A DNA stretch of 42,449 nucleotides from contig CACHMU010000008.1 in assembly GCA_902581045.1 (NCBI GenBank), forward strand, positions 1 through 42,449, read 5' to 3'. This DNA comes from an uncultured Fidelibacterota bacterium. Its GTDB lineage: Bacteria; Fidelibacterota; Marinisomatia; Marinisomatales; TCS55. The position numbers and the translations under genes were made by a program. The notes beneath the pieces are model-generated. The model had not been told where the DNA came from, ran no database searches, and worked only from the letters and a program-made list of their open reading frames with translations. Below are positions 26,932 through 35,994 of this stretch, piece by piece (the first letter of the stretch is position 1; every line of letters starts with the position of its first letter).

Positions 26932-27420
26932 TTATTTCGAATCTTTAAAGAAACGATCTAGACCAATGATTTGACTCGTTGGAAAACAATATAGAACCCA
27001 AAGAGCACAAGCTTCGATTAAATTTTTATTAACAATTAAATAACTACCTTCACCTGGCCGGCCATATTCTAATCCTAATAATGGCGGTGCAAATAAATAG
27101 TATAAGCAAACAAATGTCATCCCAGCGAGTGATCCATATTTTGAGAATAGCCCAAGCAATAAAGAAGCGCCAACTAGGGTGAGTCCCCACATATTAACAT
27201 TATCGGAAATGGTAAGGAGTGTTGGGTTTGAAACGATTGTTTTTGCTAATCCTGAAAAAATCCATTTCGAGTCTAAAAGATATGCTGCAGATGACCAGTA
27301 TGGATTGATTAATTTGGATACCCCTTCATATAAAAAATGCCATCCAATTAAAACTCTTAAGACGACTAATCCATAAAACTGAAAATCATTTTCCTTGATG
27401 GATGAATGTAAACTTGCCAT
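26932..27420 (-). CDS. DoxX family membrane protein
   Basis: A 162-residue protein with four predicted membrane helices. The first reads VVLRVLIGWHFLYEGVSKL, with GWHFLYEG as the DoxX hallmark. Later helices contain LTLVGASLLLGLFS and LIEACALWVLYC. DoxX-type proteins are small inner-membrane proteins, some linked to quinone or thiol redox. As first gene of the cluster it may pass electrons from the exported sugar oxidoreductase to the quinone pool, which is inference. A perfect AGGAGG ribosome site lies 9 bp before the ATG. It is divergent from the S9D peptidase, with a 180-bp region between. Confidence 0.85.
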   Translation of the reverse strand: MASLHSSIKENDFQFYGLVVLRVLIGWHFLYEGVSKLINPYWSSAAYLLDSKWIFSGLAKTIVSNPTLLTISDNVNMWGLTLVGASLLLGLFSKYGSLAGMTFVCLYYLFAPPLLGLEYGRPGEGSYLIVNKNLIEACALWVLYCFPTSQIIGLDRFFKDSK

Positions 27421-27600
27421 TAAAGCCTCCTAACTAAATGGATATCATGCAAATTTGAAGGACTAATGATAAGGGTGATTTATTCTATAATACAAGGCTG
27501 AATATTTATTTATAAGTCGACCATTGTTTAAGGATAAAAAATAAAGTTATTTTCTTATAATAAAATGAAATAATATATATGATCCTTGAGGAGGGATATT
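27421..27600. promoter_or_regulatory. Divergent promoter region between sugar cluster and peptidase operon
   Basis: This 180-bp region separates two large opposite transcription units. On the plus strand, two TATAAT boxes match the sigma-70 -10 consensus, at 27486-27491 and 27556-27561. Neither has a good -35 at the right spacing, and AT-rich sequence yields such boxes often, so they are only candidates. A strong GAGGAGGG ribosome site occupies 27588-27595. I see no operator-like inverted repeat, and no regulator gene is adjacent. Confidence 0.35.
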
Positions 27601-30027
27601 ATGAGAAGAACATTCACCTTTTACATACTTATTTTTTTGATATTCAATGTATTTATTTTTGGGAGCAATGATTACAAAATGCCGCCAAAAGCAATTGCAG
27701 ATATTGTAGATGCGCCAGCAACACCTGGTGTAAGTATTTCACCAGATAAAAAACAAATATTAATAATGGAGAGATCAACTTTGACTTCAATAGAAGAATT
27801 GTCTCAGCCTGAGTTAAGATTGGCAGGCTTACGTATGAATCCAGCTACAAATGGAAGAAGTCGAAGCAGTTACTATACAGGTTTAGTTATTCAAAATATT
27901 CAAACCGGTAAAAAAAGGAAAGTTAAAGGCTTGCCTAGTGATGGTAGAATTTCAAATATAACATGGTCTCCGAATGGAAAACATATAGCCTTATCTGTAA
28001 CAAAAGGAACCCAGATAAATCTATATGTTGTTAATGTAAAAAATGGAAAGGGTAAATTATTATTAAAATCTGCTTTGAATGCTATTTGGGGATCCCCATT
28101 CTATTGGATATCAAATAGCAAAGAATTAATAGTAAAAACAGTTATAGATAATAGAGGAAATGCTCCACAAGCTTCAAGAGTACCTGGCGCACCTGTGATT
28201 CAAGAAAATCTAGGAAAAGTTGCACCTGCTCGTACATATCAAGATTTACTCACTAATCCATATGATGAAAAGCTTTTTGAGTACTATATGACTTCTCAGC
28301 TTGTTAAGGTAAATATGAAGGGTAAAGCAAAAAAAATTGGGAAACCAGGCATTATCCGTAGATCTGAACCATCGCCAGATGGTCAATATATTTTAATGGA
28401 AACCATTCATCGTCCGTTCTCGTATTTAGTTCCTTTAAGCAGGTTTCCATTTCTTGTAGAAATTCTTACTAATGAGGGTAAGCTTATACATACACTTCGT
28501 GATGTCCCTCTTGCGGAAAATGTCCCTATCGGTAGAGATGGCGTAATTACTGGCCCAAGATCTTTTGGATGGCGCTCGGATGAAGGTTCAACAATATATT
28601 ATGTTGAGGCGCTTGATGATGGTAACCCTCGAAAAAATGTGCCGTTTAGGGATAAGGTTTTTACTATTAATAAACCATTTAACAGCAGTCCCAAAGAGTT
28701 AATAAAGCTTGAATTAAGATATTCAAGTATTTACTGGGGAGATGCAGAAACGGCTTTGGTGTCGGCGAGAAAATGGGCAGAGCGCAGAACAACTACATGG
28801 CATGTTAATCCATCTAAAGGAGAAAATAGAAAAATAATTGATCGCTCATATGAAGATAGATACAATGATCCAGGATTCCCAATGAGAGAATTGAATAATT
28901 TTGGGAGATCTGTATTAATATTATTAGATGAAGGTGGTAGAAAGATTTTTATGTCTGGAAATGGAGCTTCCCCAGAAGGTGATATGCCATTTTTTGATGA
29001 ATTTGATCTACAAACTAAAAAATCAAAGCGGTTATGGAGATCTGAAGCTCCATATTATGAAAGTGCTATTGCGCTTATGGATAAAAAAGAACGTACAATT
29101 ATTACTAGGCGTGAATCAAAAGATGAACCGGCAAATTATTATATTAGAAGAACAAAGAATAATTCATTGAAGGAAATCACATCTTTTAAACATCCGTATC
29201 CACAAATGAAAGGTCTCTATAAGGAAATGATAACTTATAAGAGAGACGACGGAATTGATTTGTCTGCAACACTCTATCTACCGCCAGGAAGAAAACCAGA
29301 GGATGGACCGCTGCCACTGCTCGTATGGGCTTATCCTAGAGAATTTAAAACATCTAAAGCTGCTTCACAGGTTGTTGGTTCACCTTATCGGTTTTCAACA
29401 ATTAATCCAGCATCTTCATCTTCTTCAGCAATGTTGATGCTTTCATATGGGTATGCAGTTTTAATGGGAGCAACGATGCCAATTATTGGTGAAGGAAATC
29501 AAGAGCCAAATGATAATTTTGTTAAGCAGTTAGTAGCAAGTGCTCAAGCTGCAGCAGATATTATGGTAGAAAAAAATATTACGACTAGAGATCAGATCGC
29601 AATTGGTGGGCATTCATATGGTGCATTTATGACTGCTAATCTATTAACCCATTCTGATATTTTTCAGGCCGGGATTGCAAGAAGTGGTGCTTATAATCGA
29701 AGCTTAACTCCATTTGGGTTTCAATCTGAACAAAGAACATTTTGGCAAGCTCCAGAAATTTATTTTGGAATGTCTCCATTTATGCACGCACATAAAGTAA
29801 ATGAGCCTATTCTATTAATTCATGGTGAAGCAGATAATAACTCTGGAACTTTCCCCGTTCAAAGTAAGCGATATTATCATGCATTAAAGGGACATGGAGC
29901 TACTGCAAAATTAGTTATGCTTCCTCACGAGAGTCATGGATATAGAGCAAGGGAATCAGTTATGCATGTTTTATGGGAAACGGCGAATTGGCTAGATAAA
30001 TATGTTAAAAAAGAAGGAAAAGATTAA
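27601..30027 (+). CDS. Glutamyl endopeptidase-like S9D peptidase, secreted
   Basis: An 808-residue serine peptidase. I place the start at ATG 27601 because the upstream in-frame TTG at 27586 lies within the GAGGAGGG ribosome site. A signal peptide spans residues 1-21 (FLIFNVFIFG). The first mature block YKMPPKAIADIVDAPATPGVSISP (KMPPKAIADIVDAP) and LSQPELRLAGLR are hallmarks of S9D glutamyl endopeptidases, known from chloroplast enzymes. A propeller is followed by the hydrolase domain with Ser672 (GGHSYGA), Asp745 (GEADNNSGT) and His779 (ESHGYRAR). The expected activity is cleavage after Glu. It heads an eight-gene operon with glutamate-related genes further on. Confidence 0.93.
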   Translation: MRRTFTFYILIFLIFNVFIFGSNDYKMPPKAIADIVDAPATPGVSISPDKKQILIMERSTLTSIEELSQPELRLAGLRMNPATNGRSRSSYYTGLVIQNIQTGKKRKVKGLPSDGRISNITWSPNGKHIALSVTKGTQINLYVVNVKNGKGKLLLKSALNAIWGSPFYWISNSKELIVKTVIDNRGNAPQASRVPGAPVIQENLGKVAPARTYQDLLTNPYDEKLFEYYMTSQLVKVNMKGKAKKIGKPGIIRRSEPSPDGQYILMETIHRPFSYLVPLSRFPFLVEILTNEGKLIHTLRDVPLAENVPIGRDGVITGPRSFGWRSDEGSTIYYVEALDDGNPRKNVPFRDKVFTINKPFNSSPKELIKLELRYSSIYWGDAETALVSARKWAERRTTTWHVNPSKGENRKIIDRSYEDRYNDPGFPMRELNNFGRSVLILLDEGGRKIFMSGNGASPEGDMPFFDEFDLQTKKSKRLWRSEAPYYESAIALMDKKERTIITRRESKDEPANYYIRRTKNNSLKEITSFKHPYPQMKGLYKEMITYKRDDGIDLSATLYLPPGRKPEDGPLPLLVWAYPREFKTSKAASQVVGSPYRFSTINPASSSSSAMLMLSYGYAVLMGATMPIIGEGNQEPNDNFVKQLVASAQAAADIMVEKNITTRDQIAIGGHSYGAFMTANLLTHSDIFQAGIARSGAYNRSLTPFGFQSEQRTFWQAPEIYFGMSPFMHAHKVNEPILLIHGEADNNSGTFPVQSKRYYHALKGHGATAKLVMLPHESHGYRARESVMHVLWETANWLDKYVKKEGKD

Positions 30028-30031
30028 TATC

Positions 30032-31186
30032 ATGAAAAAACAAGATATTTCATTTGATACAAAAATCATACATTCGGGTGAGCCAGACCCCCGAATCGAA
30101 GGTGCTGCAAATGTCCCGATTTTTCAGAGTTCAACTTTTGAGTATTCAGGTCAAAAAAGTTATGATGATCTAAAATATATTAGATTAAATAATACACCCA
30201 ATCATATTGTATTACATGAGAAGTTAGCAATCCTTGAAGGAGGAGACCGTGCGCTAGTTACTTCATCAGGAATGAGTGCAATTACAACATCGCTATTAAC
30301 ATTTTTAAAATCAGGTGATCATCTATTGGCTCATAAGACATTATATGGAGGAACAGCTGATTATGTAAAGCATGACCTACCAAAATATGGCATTGAATTT
30401 GACTTTATAGATGCTATGGATCCATCAGATTGGAAAAACAAATTGAGACCAAACACTAAAGTTATATATGTAGAAACAATTACAAATCCATTGATCGAAG
30501 TAGCACCTTTAGATAAAGTTGTAAGCTTTGCAAAAGAACACAATTTAATTTCTATGATAGATAATACATTTGCTAGCCCAGCATTATTTTGTCCAATTCA
30601 ATTAGGGTTTGATATATCACTTCATTCTGCAACTAAATTTTTAAATGGTCATACAGATATTGTTGCTGGGGCAATAATTGGTAATGAGCCACATATGTCA
30701 GAAATCAATTCAAAATTAAATCATCTTGGCGGATGCCTAGATCCAAATGCATGCTTTTTACTACATCGTGGAATGAAAACTTTATCATTAAGAATAAAAA
30801 GGCAGTGCAGTAATGCAATGAAGATTGCTACTTTTTTAAACGACCATTCAATGGTTTCACAAGTCAATTATCCTGGTTTAGAATCAAACCCAAGCCACCA
30901 AAGAGCTAAGGAATTATTATGCGGTTTTGGCGGCATGCTAAGCTTTATAGTAGATGGTGGAGTTGAGAAGGCTGATCAGGTAATGAACAAATTAGAAATT
31001 CCTATGTGTACTGCAAGTATGGGTGGCGTTGAGTCATTGGTTACCAGACCAGTTCAAACATCTCATTCACTACTTAGTGATGAAGAACTAATTGACTCAG
31101 GTATTGATAAATCATTAATTCGTTTAGCTGTAGGAATTGAATCTGCATCTGACTTGATCGATGACCTTGATCAAGCACTAAGTTAA
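30032..31186 (+). CDS. Trans-sulfuration PLP enzyme (cystathionine gamma-lyase/synthase family)
   Basis: A 384-residue fold-type-I PLP enzyme. The frame is open from ATG 30002, but ATG 30032, four bases after the previous stop, fits the family N-terminus (FDTKIIHSGEPDP). The PLP-binding Lys is Lys202 in SATKFLNGH, with Asp in MIDNTFASP and Tyr in TLYGGTADY. In methionine gamma-lyases the residue after YG is often Cys; here it is Gly, favouring a cystathionine lyase- or synthase-type activity, though homologs have broad specificity. With the cysteine dioxygenase at the operon end, it suggests breakdown of sulfur amino acids. Exact reaction is unproven. Confidence 0.9.
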   Translation: MKKQDISFDTKIIHSGEPDPRIEGAANVPIFQSSTFEYSGQKSYDDLKYIRLNNTPNHIVLHEKLAILEGGDRALVTSSGMSAITTSLLTFLKSGDHLLAHKTLYGGTADYVKHDLPKYGIEFDFIDAMDPSDWKNKLRPNTKVIYVETITNPLIEVAPLDKVVSFAKEHNLISMIDNTFASPALFCPIQLGFDISLHSATKFLNGHTDIVAGAIIGNEPHMSEINSKLNHLGGCLDPNACFLLHRGMKTLSLRIKRQCSNAMKIATFLNDHSMVSQVNYPGLESNPSHQRAKELLCGFGGMLSFIVDGGVEKADQVMNKLEIPMCTASMGGVESLVTRPVQTSHSLLSDEELIDSGIDKSLIRLAVGIESASDLIDDLDQALS

Positions 31187-31205
31187 AAAAATATTAGGAG
31201 GTTTT

Positions 31206-33236
31206 ATGAAAAATAATTTTACGTCAACTAATGGAAAAATATCTATTTTTATATGCATATTATTTTTTATCAATATAATTAATGCTGAAAATAATAATAT
31301 TCTACAACCAATGGATATTTTTGAGATGGAAGGTGTATCTGATCCTCAAATTTCTCCTGATGGCTCACAGATACTTTATGTTCGTTCTGGTAGTGATGTT
31401 ATGAAAGATAAGCGTTACTCAAATATATGGATTATTAATTTTAATGGTAGCGATAATCGTCCACTTACCAGTGGGCAGAATGGTAATAGTCAACCTCGCT
31501 GGTCTCCAAATGGTAAACAGATAATCTATGTATCTAGTTCTTCCGGTTCTAGCCAGATTCACAAGCGATGGATGGATACAGGTGAAACTACTATATTGAC
31601 AAATGTTCAAACTGGTCCTCATGGTGTAAGTTGGTCTCCAGATGGCAATCATATTGCATTTTTTGGAACCGTTACAAGAGGTGCAGATTTTAAAGTTGAT
31701 CTCCCTACTCCTCCTAAAGGAGCTGAGTGGGCAACTCCAGCTAAAGTAATTGATCGGTTGGTATATAGATTTGATGGCGTTGGGTATTTAAAGGGATATA
31801 AACATTTGTTCATCGTTCCATCAGAAGGAGGAACAGCTCGTCAATTAACTTCTGGTCGATTCAATTTTGCTTCTTATAGAGGTGGACAAACTGTATGGTC
31901 TAGTGATAGTGAACATATTTATGTATCAACTAATTTGAATGATGAATGGGAAGCTCAAGGTTATCGTCAAAGTGATATTTTCCAGATAAGTATTAAAGAT
32001 GGATCCATGGATAAACTTACTAATAGAGATGGCCCAGATGGAAATCCAAGACCATCACCTAATGGGAAATACTTAGCATATACCGGTTATGATAATAAGA
32101 TGATGGCAACTCAAATTTCTCATATCTATATAATGAATTTAAAAACAAAAAAAATTCAGGAGATCAAAACGAAACTTGACCGAGGGGTCTCTAATCTTAG
32201 TTGGTCTGGAGATAATAAAAATATCATATTTACTTACGCTACAGAAGGAAACACAAAGCTAGCAAAAACCACATTAAATGGTAAAACAGATATAATGGCA
32301 TCTAATCTTGGAAGAGGTTATTCTATAGCATCTAATGGAAAATTTGTTATGCTAACTACTCGCCCTGATATTCCTTCCGACCTGGCTGTGGGAAATATAA
32401 AAGGAGGACAACCCAAACTTATTACGACAGTTAATGCGGATTTATTTGCCAATAAAGAGCTTGGGAAAGTTGAGGAGATTTGGTACAAATCTTCACATGA
32501 CGGTTTGGATATACAAGGGTGGATTATGAAGCCACCAGGTTTTGATCCATCAAAAAAATATCCTTTAATTATTAAAATACATGGTGGCCCATTCTCCAAT
32601 TATGGCGATAGATTTTATTTAGAAAAACAAATGATGGCTGCTCATGGATATGTTGTCCTTTATACTAACCCACGTGGAAGTACGAGTTATGGTGAAAAGT
32701 TTGCTCAATTAATTCACCATGATTATCCTGGAGATGACTTTTATGATCTTAACTCTGGAGTGGATGCAGCAATAAAAAAAGGATATATTGATGAGAAGAA
32801 CCTATTTGTTACTGGTGGTAGTGGCGGTGGTGTTTTAACATGTTGGATGATTGGTCGTACAGATCGTTTCAAAGCTGCAGTCACTGTATATCCTGTAATT
32901 AATTGGTATAGTTTTGTTCTTTATTCTGATATTCCATGGACAGCAAACTATTGGTTTCCAGGTATGCCTTGGGATCATGTAGAAAAATATGAAAGCAAAA
33001 ATCTTTTGTCTGTAGTTAAGAACGTTAAAACTCCGACAATGGTATTAACTGGAGAGGCAGACTATCGTACACCTATGCCAGACTCTGAACAGTATTATGC
33101 AGCTTTACAGCTGTTAGGAGTTGAATCTGTTTTAGTACGTGTTCCAGATGAACCACATGGAATTTCTGTACGTCCCAGTCACCATATAAGTAAGCTACAG
33201 CATATAATGGGTTGGATGAATAAATACAATAATTAA
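31206..33236 (+). CDS. S9C-like acyl-aminoacyl/dipeptidyl peptidase, secreted
   Basis: A 676-residue S9-family serine peptidase with a signal peptide (about 1-27, ending NIINAE). The propeller contains recognisable PD40 blades: SDPQISPDGSQILYVRS, QPRWSPNGKQIIYVS and VSWSPDGNHIAFFG. The hydrolase domain has Ser539 (GGSGGG), Asp619 (GEADYRTP) and His651 (EPHGIS). It removes amino-terminal residues or dipeptides from oligopeptides, depending on subfamily. A perfect AGGAGG ribosome site lies before the ATG. It differs from the S9D enzyme two genes earlier, so the operon codes two complementary peptidases. Confidence 0.92.
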   Translation: MKNNFTSTNGKISIFICILFFINIINAENNNILQPMDIFEMEGVSDPQISPDGSQILYVRSGSDVMKDKRYSNIWIINFNGSDNRPLTSGQNGNSQPRWSPNGKQIIYVSSSSGSSQIHKRWMDTGETTILTNVQTGPHGVSWSPDGNHIAFFGTVTRGADFKVDLPTPPKGAEWATPAKVIDRLVYRFDGVGYLKGYKHLFIVPSEGGTARQLTSGRFNFASYRGGQTVWSSDSEHIYVSTNLNDEWEAQGYRQSDIFQISIKDGSMDKLTNRDGPDGNPRPSPNGKYLAYTGYDNKMMATQISHIYIMNLKTKKIQEIKTKLDRGVSNLSWSGDNKNIIFTYATEGNTKLAKTTLNGKTDIMASNLGRGYSIASNGKFVMLTTRPDIPSDLAVGNIKGGQPKLITTVNADLFANKELGKVEEIWYKSSHDGLDIQGWIMKPPGFDPSKKYPLIIKIHGGPFSNYGDRFYLEKQMMAAHGYVVLYTNPRGSTSYGEKFAQLIHHDYPGDDFYDLNSGVDAAIKKGYIDEKNLFVTGGSGGGVLTCWMIGRTDRFKAAVTVYPVINWYSFVLYSDIPWTANYWFPGMPWDHVEKYESKNLLSVVKNVKTPTMVLTGEADYRTPMPDSEQYYAALQLLGVESVLVRVPDEPHGISVRPSHHISKLQHIMGWMNKYNN

Positions 33237-33252
33237 TAGGTAGGGTCGTTAA

Positions 33253-34911
33253 ATGATAACTAAAAAGTTTTTAATTGTTTTTTCATTATTGATTACGATA
33301 GGCTGTGAAAAATATGATGTTGTAATAAGAAATGGTATGGTTTATGATGGAAATGGCTTACCACCTTTTCTTGCTGACGTAGCAATTAAAGATGATAAAA
33401 TTGTTTTGGTGAAAGAAAAAATCGCTGAAAAAGGAAGTAATGAAATTGATGCTAAAGGATTAGCAGTTGCTCCAGGATTTATTAATATGCTTAGTTGGGC
33501 GACAACATCACTAATTCAAGATGGCCGTTCATTAAGTGATATAAAACAAGGTGTTACATTAGAAGTTTATGGTGAAGGTGGCTCTATGGGTCCATTAAAT
33601 GATTCAATGAAAAAAGCAAATCAAGAAAACGCTAAAGGCTATACAATTGATTGGACAACACTTGGAGAATATTTAGAGTCGCTTGAAAGAAGAGGAGTTT
33701 CAACAAATATAGCTTCTTTTTTGGGCGCCACAACATTAAGGATTCATGAGATAGGATTCGAAGATAGAGCACCAACTGAAAATGAATTAAATAATATGCG
33801 TTCACTAGTTCGGCAAGCTATGGAAGAAGGTGCCTTAGGTATTGGTTCTTCATTGATTTATGCCCCGGCGTTTTATTCTACCACTGAAGAATTAATTGAG
33901 CTATGTAAAGTGGCCTCTGAATATGGAGGTATGTATATATCGCATATGAGAAGTGAAAGTAATCAATTGTTAGAAGCTTTAGATGAATTAATTACAATAG
34001 CTGAAAAAGCAAATATTCCTGCAGAAATTTATCACTTGAAAGCAGGTGGTGTAAAAAACCACTATAAAATGGATTTGGTGATAGAAAAGATTGCTGCTGC
34101 AAGAGAAAGAGGATTAGATATTACAGCTGATATGTATACTTATATTGCAGGCGCAACAGGATTGAATGCACACATGCCACCATGGGTTCAAGAAGGTGGC
34201 TATGATAATTGGGTAGAAAGATTAAAAGATCCAAAAATTCGAGCTAAGGTAAAAAAAGAAATGACCTCTGATGCAGCAGACTGGGAGAATCTAGGTTTTT
34301 TAGCAGGTCCTGATGGTGTCCTATTTGCAGGATTTCGTAATCCAGATTTACGAAAATATATTGGTATGACATTGGAAGAAGTAGCCGCGAAAACTGGAAA
34401 ACACTATGCAGATGTGGCGATGGATTTTGTGATTCAAGATGGTAGCCGAGTTGATGTTGTTTATTTTTTAATGTCGGAAGAAAATGTAAAAAAGCAAATT
34501 AAGTTACCTTATATGAGTTTTGGCTCTGATGCAGGATCGATAGCGCCTGAAGGTGATTTTTTAAAATATAACCCTCATCCAAGAGCCTATGGAAACTTTT
34601 CCCGTTTACTTGGAAAGTATGTTCGTGAAGAAAAAGTTATTTCATTAGAAGAAGCAATTTATAAATTGACTAGTTTATCAGCAAAAAAACTTAAAATAAA
34701 AAATAGAGGTTTATTAAAAGAGGGGTATTATGCGGATATAGTAATGTTCGATCCGAATACTATTTCTGATCATGCAACATTTGATAACCCCCATCAATTA
34801 GCTACTGGGATGCATCATGTTTTTGTTAATGGAATTCAGGTCTTAAAAAATGGTGAACATACTGGTGCCATGCCGGGTAGAGTTGTACGAGGACCTGGTT
34901 ATAAAAATTAA
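33253..34911 (+). CDS. N-acyl-D-amino-acid deacylase-like amidohydrolase, lipoprotein
   Basis: A 552-residue lipoprotein (lipobox ITIGC, Cys18) of the D-aminoacylase group of the amidohydrolase superfamily. Framework matches are DVVIRNGMVYDGNG, AVAPGFIN, HMRSES (His231), YHLKAGG (His261), MPPWVQEGG and the Asp in SFGSDAGS. Two metal-site elements are altered: the usual HxH after PGFID is M79-L-S81 (GFINMLSW), and the Cys-containing NCG segment is VYGEGGS. The enzyme may use one metal or a different chemistry. It overlaps dgcA by one base, placing it with D-glutamate genes. A ribosome site AGG lies upstream. Confidence 0.85.
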   Translation: MITKKFLIVFSLLITIGCEKYDVVIRNGMVYDGNGLPPFLADVAIKDDKIVLVKEKIAEKGSNEIDAKGLAVAPGFINMLSWATTSLIQDGRSLSDIKQGVTLEVYGEGGSMGPLNDSMKKANQENAKGYTIDWTTLGEYLESLERRGVSTNIASFLGATTLRIHEIGFEDRAPTENELNNMRSLVRQAMEEGALGIGSSLIYAPAFYSTTEELIELCKVASEYGGMYISHMRSESNQLLEALDELITIAEKANIPAEIYHLKAGGVKNHYKMDLVIEKIAAARERGLDITADMYTYIAGATGLNAHMPPWVQEGGYDNWVERLKDPKIRAKVKKEMTSDAADWENLGFLAGPDGVLFAGFRNPDLRKYIGMTLEEVAAKTGKHYADVAMDFVIQDGSRVDVVYFLMSEENVKKQIKLPYMSFGSDAGSIAPEGDFLKYNPHPRAYGNFSRLLGKYVREEKVISLEEAIYKLTSLSAKKLKIKNRGLLKEGYYADIVMFDPNTISDHATFDNPHQLATGMHHVFVNGIQVLKNGEHTGAMPGRVVRGPGYKN

Positions 34912-35993
34912 TGAAAATAAAAAGTGTTAAAATATGGTCAGAAGACCTTAAGCTATCTCGTCCATATACAATTTCTTACGAAACAATAGATTCTGTTGAA
35001 AATGTATTTGTTCATATTCAATTAGAAGATGGCACATGGGGAATAGGAGCTGGTTCGCCAGCAGAATTTGTGACTGGTGAGAATATTTTATCATGCGTAA
35101 ATGCATTAGAAAATCATTCTGAAGAACTCTTAATAGATAAAAATATTAATTCTATTGATGAAATATGTGAATCAATAAATAATAGATTATCTTCAACTCC
35201 AGCTGCACGTGCTGCTTTAGATATCGCACTTTTTGATGCACATAGTAAATTTCATAATATTTCTTTAATAGATTTTTTTGGTAAATGCCATAATGGTTTA
35301 TTTACATCTGTTACAATGGGAATAAAATCTATTAAAGAATCAGCAGATGAAGCTAAAGAGTATGTGTCAAATGGATTTCGTTTTTTAAAAATCAAAACAG
35401 GTAGTGATGTAGATCATGATATTGAATTAATACATAAAGTAAGGGAAACTGTTGGGAATTCAATTTCAATTAGAGTTGATGCTAATCAAGGCTATAGCAT
35501 TGAAGATCTCAACAAATTTGTTAATAAGACTAAAGAAAAGAATATTGAGCTAATTGAACAACCCTTTCCAAGAGATCATGATTCTAATATGCATAAAATA
35601 CCTGAATCAGTTAGTGACATTTGTGCGGCTGATGAGAGTCTTCACAATCCAGAAGATGCAATTAGATTAACTAACAATAAAAAATTCTTTGGAATCTTTA
35701 ATATTAAGTTGATGAAATGTGGAGGGCTATATCCAGCAAGAAAGATAGCTTATATTGCAAATCAAAATAATATTGATTTAATGTGGGGATGTATGGATGA
35801 AAGTATTGTTAGCATATCAGCTGCTCTACATATTGCATTATCAAGTACTAAAACAAAATATTTAGATTTAGATGGAAGTTTTGATTTAGCAAGGGATATT
35901 GTATCTGGTGGCTTTATGTTAAAAGAAGGGAAATTAATTCCTACGATGGAGCCAGGTCTTGGTGTTAATTATATTGATGGAATGAATATTTAG
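34911..35993 (+). CDS. dgcA: Enolase-superfamily N-acetyl-D-glutamate racemase DgcA-like (or dipeptide epimerase)
   Basis: A 360-residue enolase-superfamily protein of the muconate-lactonizing/dipeptide-epimerase subgroup. Catalytic and metal residues are visible: Lys160/Lys162 (KIKTG), Asp190 (DAN), Glu216 (EQP), Asp241 (ADES) and Lys266 (NIKLMK). The CMDES and DLDGSFDL motifs are typical of Ala-Glu epimerases. Known DgcA proteins racemise N-acetyl-D-glutamate and are encoded next to DgcN, a DUF1611 acetyltransferase, exactly as here. Alone, the family would equally allow L-Ala-D/L-Glu epimerase of murein recycling, so the symbol rests on context. It overlaps the deacylase by 1 bp and precedes dgcN by 1 bp. 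Confidence 0.85.
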   Translation: MKIKSVKIWSEDLKLSRPYTISYETIDSVENVFVHIQLEDGTWGIGAGSPAEFVTGENILSCVNALENHSEELLIDKNINSIDEICESINNRLSSTPAARAALDIALFDAHSKFHNISLIDFFGKCHNGLFTSVTMGIKSIKESADEAKEYVSNGFRFLKIKTGSDVDHDIELIHKVRETVGNSISIRVDANQGYSIEDLNKFVNKTKEKNIELIEQPFPRDHDSNMHKIPESVSDICAADESLHNPEDAIRLTNNKKFFGIFNIKLMKCGGLYPARKIAYIANQNNIDLMWGCMDESIVSISAALHIALSSTKTKYLDLDGSFDLARDIVSGGFMLKEGKLIPTMEPGLGVNYIDGMNI

Positions 35994-35994
35994 T

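Noticed and set aside
27586-27600. TTG start for the S9D peptidase
   Set aside because: The TTG lies inside the GAGGAGGG ribosome site; ATG 27601 is correctly spaced and gives a clean signal peptide.
30002-30031. Upstream ATG for the PLP enzyme
   Set aside because: It adds a Lys-rich ten-residue tail inside the previous gene; the family N-terminus begins after ATG 30032.
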